NCBI GenBank assembly: GCA_030272585.1
Contig: BSYQ01000003.1
Coordinates: forward strand, 3,348,001 to 3,412,000
DNA length: 64,000 bases
Direction: 5' to 3'
Source of the DNA: Bryopsis sp. KO-2023
Lineage: Eukaryota > Chlorophyta > Ulvophyceae > Bryopsidales > Bryopsidaceae
Shown here piece after piece: positions 48,536 to 57,900 of the stretch. Below the pieces are notes generated by a model that saw only the letters and a program-made list of their open reading frames with translations, was not told the DNA's origin and made no database searches. Numbering within the stretch: the stretch's first letter is position 1; every line of letters begins with the position of its first letter. Both the position numbers and the translations under genes were made by a program.

Positions 48536-48618
48536 GAGAGAGAATTGCACTGTGGCGAATTTTTGTTTCGATGGCTTACGTCATCAGTCATCAGTCGGAC
48601 GTCATCAGTCGGACCTCA

Positions 48619-49634
48619 TCACGTCAGTTGGGGCCAAAAACGACATTCCGATACCCACACTGCCGCATGTTCTGATTTCTCTTTGCCGTCTTCGCCATGT
48701 TGCACACCAGTGCGCGCCGTCTCTGTTGCCCTGTGGCTCTGTCGACTATAGCTTGTGAACAGACGCTCGCCGGGCCATCCACGATGAATCCACGGAGTCT
48801 TACTTTCACCGTAAGTAACCGTGAAAGAGACTGATTTTGGATCATGTTTTTTTCTGTTTTTCGTCGCTCTCGAGACAAAAGATATCCTTGGAAACGAAAC
48901 GCGTTCCTTACGCTCGCTTCCACTTCAAGACAAGTGTCGCTTGTCAAGATTCGTAAACATCACAAAGATATTCAGGCTTTTTAGCATAACATCCTGACCG
49001 GGATGGTGGATAAAGACCAGTCTCGTCGGTAGAGACTCTGGTAGTTGACACCCCTGCCCTGTGTCACCCCTACATTTTTTCAAGGATTTTTCTGCACTTC
49101 ACTTGCAGGGTGGTGTTGATTTTCTTATCTATCCTGGCTATCTTGTTTCTCTTTGGGAATCCCCAAAGCCCCAGGATGTGGTGATTTCACCATTGGAGAT
49201 CACCTATTAGTAATAGGCTATTATGGTTTATACTACGATGATATTGCCAAGGAGGTTTGGTTTTAAGGACCAAAATTGGTAAGGAAAACTTTTTTTTAAG
49301 GACATTTTTCAATATATTTAATTCCGTTGGTTACAAATGAAATTCAAACAAAGTTGGGTGAGTGCCATATTAAAAAAAAAAAAAAAAAGATTTCAGCTTG
49401 CTGATTTCAGGGTGGGATAGAAGAAAAAATTGTAGGGAAGGGGACTGCAAAAGAATCACGACAGTTGCGGAAAAAAAAAAGGAATTTTTAGGGACGGAAT
49501 TTTGGAGGCAGTTTTGTGGGATTGAATCATTAAAGTATTGGCAGAGGGTTCTCATGCACGGGAGCAATTTTTGAATTTGCTGATTTTTTTTTGGCAACTG
49601 TCGTGATTCTTTTGCAGTCCCCTTCCCTGCTGAA
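48619..49634. other. Intergenic region; small stem near 49013-49042
   Basis: Sequence right of the inverted duplication. A short stem (CCAGTCTC, loop GTCGGTA, GAGACTCTGG) lies near 49017-49042. The region 49260-49630 is A- and T-rich and leads into the hairpin-core repeats; CGACAGTTGCGG at 49459 and GGCAACTGTCGTGATTCTTT at 49593 form a partly inverted pair. No gene was recognised. Confidence 0.4.
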
Positions 49635-49720
49635 AACCAAAGATGTGTCAGGTGGATCACCACTAACCTCGAATGGAGAGACGTCAGCGGTGATGGACTG
49701 GGCATTCGAAGCAAAAAAAG
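49635..49720 (+). repeat. Hairpin-core repeat, copy 1
   Basis: Contains GTGTCAGGTGGATCACCACT followed by a stem partner GTCAGCGGTGATGGACTGGG. ATCACC (49656) and GGTGAT (49689) are 33 bp apart, as in the other copies. Flanking sequence of about 330 bp is loosely shared with the next unit. Confidence 0.9.
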
Positions 49721-50059
49721 GTTAATGGTGAAGTGGGAGGTGGGCGTTGGAAGCCCCGAAACCAGTCTGTTTTTTTAGGGAAGGATCGTTGCTTGGAGCC
49801 CTGGAGCTCAAGCAACAAAAAAGAATGCTGATGAAGGAGAGATGGAAATTTAATAGAAATGCAGGAAGCCAAGAACCAGGCTTGGTTGGTACTGGAATTC
49901 GATTGGAGGGGAAAAAAACAACTGGAGGATTGAAGGACATATTTCAGCAAGGTTTCTGCAGCAGGAAAAAAAATGGCTGAAGCTTTTTTGAGAACATTAA
50001 AAACATTGGCTTCGAAGAAAAGAAAGTATTTTTCCCCTCCCCTCGATGAAAACCAAAAA

Positions 50060-50130
50060 ATGTGTCAGGTGGATCACCACTGACCTCGAATGGAGAGAGG
50101 TCGGCGGTGATGGACTGGGCACTCGAAGCA
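50060..50130 (+). repeat. Hairpin-core repeat, copy 2
   Basis: ATCACC at 50073 and GGTGAT at 50106. The unit starts about 417 bp after copy 1, so copies 1-3 form a decayed tandem array of roughly 400-bp units. Confidence 0.9.
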
Positions 50131-50459
50131 AAAAAAGGTAAATCGAAAAAGGGGGGGGGGGGCGGGTCGAGGGCCTCAAATCCAGTCTTTTTTTTTGGAG
50201 AAGGAGCATTGCTTGCAGGTCTGGAGCTGAAGCAGCAGTAAAAAATGGTGTCGAAAGATGTGGATTTGCGAGAGTTTGGGAAAGTTATAAACCAGCTTGA
50301 TATTGGAATTTGATTGTAGAGAGAATGAAAATTGGAGGAGCGGAGGAGATATCCGAGTGGGGATTCTGAATTAGTTGGAGCTTTTTTGAAGAAGTTAATG
50401 AAAAAATTGGATTCCTATAGGGTTTTTTTTGTCCCCTTCCCCTCCTTGGAAACTAAAGG

Positions 50460-50525
50460 AAGTGTCAGGTGGATCACCACCAACCTCAAATTCAGAGAGG
50501 TCGGCGGTGATGGACTGGGCACTCC
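50460..50525 (+). repeat. Hairpin-core repeat, copy 3
   Basis: ATCACC at 50473 and GGTGAT at 50506. It is the last copy before the GGGTA palindrome at 50749. Confidence 0.9.
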
Positions 50526-50748
50526 ATTTTAGAAAAGCTGGTCAATGGAAAGGTGGGGTTTCTTTGGTAAGGAGAAAATCTTATGGAGGTGTAGTTGAAT
50601 CAGGATATCAGCCGTGGAAATTTTCGTGGAGATGCGGAAAACCAGATTTGGTGGGTGAATTTTAATGAAAAGAAAGAACTAAAGGATTGAAAGGAGAATT
50701 TGAGTGGGGTTTCACGAAAAGAAAACATATCACTCACGTTACGAAAAT

Positions 50749-51409
50749 TACCCAATTCGTACCCAAAACTACCCGCGGGCTACCCGTTTTTTAATGGCAT
50801 GAATTGGGTAATTTTGGGTATATTTGGGTATACCCCAACTGGGTATTCTATGGGTATGATTTGGGTATGCATTGGGTAGTTGTCGAGCTCGTTGGGTACG
50901 GATTAGGTAGTACCAAAAACATACCCAAAGCTGGTGGGTATGAATTGGGTAGTACCCACAAGATACCCGAAGTTTGTGGGTATGAATCAGGTAGTACCCG
51001 ATCCATACCCACACCAAAACGGGTACGAACTGGGTATTACCCAAAAGATACCGGAACTTGGTGGGTATGAATTGGGTAGTACCCAAAAGATACCCGGACT
51101 TGGTGGGTATGCATTGGGTATTGCCCAATTCGTACCCGTTTTGGTGTGGGTATGGATCGGGTACTACCCAATTCATACCTACCAACTTCGGGTATCTTGT
51201 GGGTACTACCCAATTCATACCCACCAGCTTTGGGTATGTTTTTGGTACTACCTAATCCGTACCCAACGAGCTCGACAACTACCCAATGCATACCCAAATC
51301 ATACCCATAGAATACCCAGTTGGGGTATACCCAAATATACCCAAAATTACCCAATTCATGCCATTAAAAAACGGGTAGCCCGCGGGTAGTTTTGGGTACG
51401 AATTGGGTA
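50749..51409. repeat. 661-bp palindrome made of GGGTA/TACCC words
   Basis: Positions pair with sum 102158. The outer arms (about 280 bp each, 50749-51028 and 51130-51409) are almost exact reverse complements, for example TACCCGCGGGCTACCCG against CGGGTAGCCCGCGGGTA. The central 100 bp are not strictly paired but consist of the same repeat. Almost every 10-12 bp a GGGTA or TACCC occurs. Both strands stay open over long frames because the inner repeat is 42 bp (14 codons). Confidence 0.95.
50905..51253. repeat. Array of GGGTA-N-TACCC palindromes phased at 42-43 bp
   Basis: The 11-bp palindrome, exact or with one to three changes, begins at 50905, 50947, 50989, 51032, 51074, 51116, 51159, 51201 and 51243. 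Steps are 42, 42, 43, 42, 42, 43, 42 and 42 bp, close to four turns of B-DNA. The best copies extend to TTGGGTANTACCCAA. The central base varies (G, T, C). Confidence 0.95.
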
Positions 51410-51418
51410 GTTGTCGGA

Positions 51419-51640
51419 GTTGCTTGGTACGAACTGGGTATTACCCAAACGATACCGGAACTTGGTGGGTATGAATTGGGTAGTACCCAAAAGATACCCG
51501 AAGTTGGTAGGTATGAATTGGGTACTACCCAATCCTTACCCACACTGAATGGGTATGTATTGGGTATTATTCAGAAAGTACCCTATATATACCCAGAAAT
51601 GCATACTGGGTATGTAATGGGTACGCTTTGGGCAGCCACC
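51419..51640. repeat. Second stretch of the same phased array
   Basis: Right of the palindrome the array starts again, with GGGTANTACCC-type words at 51436, 51478, 51520 and 51562 (the last degenerate), all 42 bp apart. It copies the central part of the palindrome in the plus direction and decays toward 51640. Confidence 0.9.
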
Positions 51641-53738
51641 CACTATCAATCATTTATTACAGATCAGGTACAAATCGGGTGGTCTAGTTCAGACCCATTA
51701 AACAACAAAAATAGCAAACAAGAAATAATTTACAAGAACAATTGTTCCTTCACTCACAGCCAGTCCTCAACCTCCAAATGCATACAAGTGCATATATTTG
51801 TGCACATCAGAAAACAAGCAATATCCCCCATTCAAATTCTTCTGGAGCCTTAATTCTCAAAAAGGGGTGTCCAATGAGACAAATTCCCTCTGAAGAGTCT
51901 TCAACCACCTCTTCCCCCTCAGTTCTTTTCGGAGGTTGCTAGCCTTGTCTTGGATATCTAATATCTTGAAAACCCAGTCCTCTGGCTCTTCTTTTCTGCA
52001 TCAAAGGAAATGCACACACACACAAGGTTGGCACCTTTCAGCTGTTGCATTTTGCAACTATTCCGTTAATTCTATTCAAAACAGAGATTTCCCACTGGCA
52101 TGCCTGTTAGACCCCCTCTACGAAACACGTTGTTTCATCTGAGTTTCTGCAAGAATGGATCTGTGTGGGGCCTGAAGGGTAGTCGATAAAATATATGGTT
52201 AAAGAAGGAACATGGATACATATATCTGGAAAATCAAAGAACTCTGTTTTCTACCGTATGTGTGAATACACTATCACACAAGGAAAGAACTGTTTGGGAG
52301 GAACGGGTTTGCACATATTTTCTATTCAGTTGGGGAAGGGGGGGAAATCTCGTCACTTGTGACAAGTATTGCACAGTTCAATTGGACACTCTTTGTCCAA
52401 GCAAGACCCACCCCGAATCACTTATATATTCTTAGCAGCGAGTCAAGGCTTCAGCTGCATCTTATGTGTTTTTCAAGATTATGGAGCTGCACAGGGACAA
52501 ATCCCAAATTTCTTCAGATACCTCAGCATTGCATCCTTGGTGTGGTAAGAGTTGAAGATTTTATGCTCCAGAAACCGAGAGGCTCTTGCAAACTTGCTGA
52601 TGTTAGATCCGACAGAGGGCGCTTCCATTGAGGATTCTGAAAACATGGTTCACGTCTGCAATCGAGTGGTCTCATCGACACACATGCTGTTGCTGGGCTT
52701 ACGAAGTTCACTCCCTGGCCGCACCCACGAGCTACACAGCCAAGACCAGAAAGTGGCTAATTCAGGAAAACTGTGTATGTGCAAGAACACTTTGATGACC
52801 AAAAAACTGTGGCTGTAATCACCACCCGAATCATGAGCACGATCTTAATCTTAGTCAGACCTTCTGCGCCATGATAGACAGCATGCATCATAGAAATGTT
52901 TGACAAAAGAGTCTACATGCACCACAACTTTTTGAGCAAGACTCCACATGGGTTGAAACTCCACGAGCAGCAAAGTTGTTCCACAAAGCATAGCAAAGTA
53001 TAACAGATGGTAGGTACTTCTGTGGCTCACAACAATTCACCTCTTTTCCTCGTTGTCAGGGTTTTGACTCAAGAACACCACCCCCTGCTCTCTACCTGGG
53101 CAGTGCAAATGTTTGATGCCACCTTGTCCCTTCTAATATGCTGTTCTCTCTGCAAGGCCATACAGAATGCATGTCAAACACTACCAGGCTTGCTCCAGAA
53201 AAACCTTATTGTCTGTCTCAGCTATTGCTCTGTCACATACCTTTCCAGGGGAAAAAACAACGACAAAGCCTTCCAGTTCTTATGTTAACTGTGCCACTTT
53301 GCCGGCGAAATGTTTGTGCCACATTGGTAGCCGCACAAGAGGCGTGACAAAAAAAATATGTTTTCATTAAAAACAAGTTTTTTCTTCACTGAGAAACGTG
53401 AGAAGTGACTTATGTCAATTCCCTTAGCAGTTTCCAATCCTTTGCCTCAAAGCGCGTACAATATTCATGCTCAGCGTCCAAATCACAGCAAGAAGTCGTC
53501 CTCCGTTTTCACGTCGGAGCACGTCGGTTTCTCGAACGGCGGCGCCACCCAGGCACCAAGGTCGCCGAGGCCGCGAAAGCGCGGCAGTCCATCTGTCCGA
53601 AGCAGGGCGGAAACTTTCCCCGGGAATGGTTGGCTGCAGGCCAGGGGTGGACGAGGTTTTTCTGGTGGGTTGAGATAATCTATTGCAATTGTGAGTATGT
53701 CGGACTTTTGCTGAGGGTTGCCGTGCTCGTACATGTTT
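51641..53738. other. Intergenic region; exon-like GC-rich patch at 53450-53660
   Basis: Mostly unique AT-rich sequence without a recognised gene. The patch at 53450-53660 is GC-rich and open in several frames on both strands, so it may be an exon or a CpG-rich leader; no motif decides the frame. Confidence 0.4.
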
Positions 53739-54300
53739 TGGGTCAACATTGGGTACTACCCAAACAGTACCCAATACGTACCACAGTGGGTACGATTTGG
53801 GCATGTCAGGGTAAAGTTTGGGTACACAAGAAGTAGTTCTGCCAAAAAGTACCCATGTTTACCCAAAACGTACCCACGCTTTTGCATAGTTTAGGTAAAT
53901 ATTGGGTACTACCCAAAACGTACCCAAAACGTACCACATTTGGGTACGTTTTGGGCACGCCTGGGTAAAGTTTGGGTACCCAACAAGTAGTTCTGCCAAA
54001 AAGTACCCAATATTTACCCAACACGTACCCATCCCTATAATTTTTTGGGTAAACATTGGGTACTACCCAAAGCGTACCCACGGCATACCAAGCACATCTC
54101 GCTTACCATAGGCGTGTGGTATGTCTGCGGTACTTACCCAATTCTACCCACTATTGGGCATGGATTGGGTACGGTTTGGGTACAGTTTGGGTAGTCAGGT
54201 GGGTATTTACCCAAAACGTACCCAATGCTGGGTACGGTCTGGGTATTTGATGGGTATGGTGTGGGTACTTGGGTATGCAGTGGGTACGATTTGGGTAAAA
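53739..54300. repeat. Second GGGTA/TACCC array, 153-bp period
   Basis: GGGTACTACCC occurs at 53751, 53904 and 54058, so the unit is 153-154 bp. Each full unit also has GTAGTTCTGCCAAAAAGTAC and several GGGTA or TACCC words. The array ends in a diverged part with direct GGGTA words to about 54297. It differs from the first array in period but uses the same palindrome. Confidence 0.9.
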
Positions 54301-54311
54301 GTGCCGTTACG

Positions 54312-54908
54312 CGAGTGTATGGTTTGAATATGGATTTGGATTTTCATTGATGAAAAAGTTATTACGTTTGTATTTTGACTGGGCCACCCCCTAGTCCTCT
54401 CCCCTCCCGAAAACTGAAGAAAGTGTAAGGTGGATCACCACCAACCTCGAATTGAGAGAGGTCGGCGGTGATGGACTGGACACCGAAAGGTCAAGGGGGA
54501 TTGGTGAGGGGGGTAAGAGGGGGTGCAAGATTTACATCCAAATTCCGGATAATGTAAAAAATTTAGAAGTGCAACATGATTCTTTGTCTTTCCTTTCGGG
54601 GGGATCGGAGCATTGGATTCGATTTCGTCAATTTCACGCACAGCATTTCTGGATGGGTCGAAGCACCTCTTCGGAATGGAGAGAATCGTTTTATAGCTCT
54701 TTGCTCTTGAAATTCGAATCTTAACCAGCAAGAATCTTACAGTTTCCATCACTTCCCTATTTGTGCAGGCACCTGGATTCTATTTAAATTTTGATTCTCC
54801 ACTCAGGCACTGCTTGCAACTGGTCAAAGAATCACTGCTTTACTCTACCCTAGCTATGTCAAAATCTATATGTCCCTCAAAAATCCTGCGATTTTTACGA
54901 ACAGTTTG
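54312..54908. other. Gap with hairpin-core copy 4 and the RST1-like gene 3' side
   Basis: Apart from the repeat at 54421-54486, nothing is recognised. It should include the 3' UTR of the minus-strand gene that stops at 54909. Confidence 0.4.
54421..54486 (+). repeat. Hairpin-core repeat, copy 4
   Basis: ATCACC at 54434 and GGTGAT at 54467, the same 33-bp spacing. It lies just beyond the second GGGTA array, so copies 3 and 4 flank the whole array field. Confidence 0.9.
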
Positions 54909-57900
54909 CTATCGATCTTGGCCCCATGTCTTGGCAACCGTCAACAACACATCGCTGTCCAGTTGATGCCGCACTGCTCTGAGGCAATCGCAAACCTACA
55001 TACAGAAACACTGGAGGTTTGAAAAGCAAACAGGCTGAAATGAGGTTTGAGATAACCTTTCAGCATTCTATTTTTGTATTTCAATGAAAACGTGGAGCCC
55101 CCCCCCAAAAAAAATGGACCTATTTGCTGTACCTGTCTTTCGATGACTCGCCATTCTTCAGCCTCAACGTTGCTGTTGACAGAATCGAGCAACGCACAGA
55201 GCACATTCACAACTGGCCTCATGTAGGCAATCATGGCAGGGGTGGTCAACAGATCCGATAGAATCGATGGAAAGCAACACAGCCCTTCAGAGGAGTGCAA
55301 GGTTGCATGGGTGTAACCCGATTTCAGCAACGAGGATCGAGAGTGCCAGACTGCCACCAAACTCCAGGCAAGACGAAACGCAACCGAGGGCTTCTCACAA
55401 TCCTGATCGACAAAGCCCCAAGAATTACTGCTGGTTTGCAGTCAATGCCAGAAACAGGCTGATGGGATGCACATATCAAATTAATATACATGCACATTCA
55501 TATTCACAAGGGATTCTCTATTAGGCTTACTTTATCTTAGATGCAACTTTAAGGTTTTCTGTACAACTGACTATATTGAGCTGGGGTCTTTGGCCTTTGG
55601 AATGATTTTCCCCGTCCAGCACTGCACCACCTCCGATTCAGCAGTGTCATTGCAGAATTTCCACCCCTCAATTTGATATGTAGTACTCACAAAGGTCTTT
55701 TACAGGAGCAATTATTTTCGTTCCTGGACAGCAAGCTTACACTGATGCTCTCCAGCGTTTCCGTCAGGATTTGGTGCTGCATGGTGGTGGGTGCCTCGGA
55801 ATAGCCCAGACTGACTATGCGATGTGCGATCTCGATGTGATGGTCCATGCACCAGTATCGGCAAGCTGCCAAGTCCCTCACCGAAAGACCATCTGTTCTG
55901 ACCAGCAAACACCGCATCAGCATCGACCTGGTGCATTCCACTTCGGAGCCGTCCATCTGGATGCAAAAAAAACATAACCGTTGCACAAGCGATCGATTGA
56001 TTCTATTTTCACACTCTAAAGTCTGTGTTTTTGCTTTGCACCCTGCTGGTTTTGTTCAGTTGATTCGCATTTTTCGGCCATTTCCCCATCCTACATTGGT
56101 CAGGCGGAGAATTTCTGGCTGTTTCAAGACTTTGAAGCAAGAAACCGCTGCCTCCCATGGAGTCCACGCATCCACGTTGGCACCGGCCTCTGGTGGGGGA
56201 TATCTGATTCTGTGGAAATCCCCAGGCAAGACTCGAGCTGGAAGGGGGAGGTGCTGGAAAAGATCTGCTGCGCAAGCCAACAGAGACTGTGACAGCTCCG
56301 TGGACTGCACCGCAAGCGAGAAACCACCTCAAACCCAGCCAAACTCAAATCTGATGCGAAAATACAACCGAAAAACAAAATGGGCAGAAAAGCTCATCGT
56401 GGTGGGATACGTTGCCAGCCACCACCAAGAAAAACCATCAAGTGCATTTCTGTGACAAAAGGTCCACACCAGGATGAAACAAGAAAACTACCCCCAGCCC
56501 CAGTTTCCAAGTACCTTCTTGCCGATTTCTGGGCCCCACTTCATGGCTGCCTCCAATCCTTTCCAAGCCGATGCCAGAATTTCCAAGTGGATGGATGAGT
56601 CATCGCCATCCTTCGCTTTTTCCAGCATTTCTGGGACGTTTCTCAGAATGCCAGGAATGTGTGCAGCTGGCAGGGCAGCCACGACGCTCGCCAAATTCTC
56701 AAGAATCCATTTCTGCGACACCACACCAAACATATCCAGTGGGTACCCATCAAAATTCCACATCAAGCAGCTTCTCACTGATTGTGAATCAGTGTGCTAA
56801 CTGTATCAAGAAAAACTCTAAAGCGTATGCTTCATGTTCGATTTTTGTCTGCTCCATCGCAAAGATAAAAAAAAACGAAGGAACCGTGCTGGCACTGAAA
56901 CGCACCTTGCTACTGGGGTTCAACATTCTGAAACGCGTGTGGATCATCAGGGCCTCCACCACCTCCCACAGTCCATGCGACGGGGTCCGACCATGACTCA
57001 AGCAAAACCCGATGCACTCCACTTCCAGATCTTCCATTTCCGAGGCCTCGTTACTGCCCCCTCCCCCTGTCTCACACACCCTGAGGATTTTCTGACAAAC
57101 CTCCCCCCAGGACACAGTGGGCACTCGTTTTGCCTGCCGAAGGCATCTCATTGTGGAACAGAGCTGCATGACATCTTGCCCCCTCAAAATTGAATTCTGA
57201 AGGTTATCCACCAATGTCAGACATCGCTCCACCAAGGGTCGCATCGCCCCATCCGCTGGCAAGGATGTCAATGCAGACAAGGCCCCAGTGGTGGAGGATC
57301 TGGAGCTTTGGGTGTTTTTGGCGGAGTGCCCACCGGCAACGCACAGCCAAGTTGCCAAGGAGCTCACACGAGGGTCTGCATGTTGAATTCCGGAAGTCTC
57401 GATGGCTTTCACAAGCATTCGGGCCAACCTGGCCACAGGTTTGGAGTCATTCACGAGAAGGTTGGCATGATCCCCTGAATTTGACAGCACACACACACCC
57501 CTGATTGTTTCAATTTTGCCTGTCTGCTGTCACTCTGCAAGTTGCTGGTGAGTAGAACCTGAGAAACATCCCCTCAGAAGCATCTCGTTACCTTGTAAAT
57601 CCCACTGTCAAGACTAATTTTACGAGGGCTGAGGTTCAGTAAAAGTAAACTTGTTAGGCAATTGCGAAAAAGAGTGCAAAAAACCAAAATAACAAGCATT
57701 TTCACCCCCCCCCCCTCTCCTGTGCTTCCCTACCTGCTTCTCCAGCCGATCTTGCAGGCAACGCCACGCCGCCTATCAGAGCTCCAAGTCCCATCATGGC
57801 ACCGCAGCACAACTCTGTCTCCCCCACCGAGGATTGAAACAGCCTGATCAGAAATTGGACGGAGGTGGCCAAGCCCTCTTGGCCATCTTTGGAGTCTTCC

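Larger units (their letters stand above)
40416..48618. repeat. Large inverted duplication (arms 3.3-4.0 kb) with two kinase genes
   Basis: 40416-43672 is the reverse complement of 45362-48618 with few differences; paired positions sum to about 89034. The match resumes at 44228-44391 against 45206-45365. So the arms really end there, with 555 bp (43673-44227) present only in the left arm and about 814 bp of central unique sequence (44392-45205). The extra 555 bp are largely shared with the window start, so the right arm probably lost them. Outer borders are sharp at TGAGGTCCGACTGATGACG. Kinase genes lie tail to tail in the arms. Confidence 0.95.

Noticed and set aside
49017..49042. Stem-loop (CCAGTCTC/GAGACTCTGG) as snoRNA or small RNA
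   Set aside because: Too short, and no C/D or H/ACA boxes were recognised around it.
53405..53836. 143-codon frame over the GC-rich patch as a gene
   Set aside because: Three overlapping frames and an antisense frame are equally open, and its end runs into the GGGTA array; no motif picks one.
50749..54300. Telomere-like repeat (GGGTA words)
   Set aside because: Green-lineage telomeres use TTTAGGG types in direct tandem. Here the words alternate in both orientations with 42- or 153-bp spacing, so this is not a telomere remnant.
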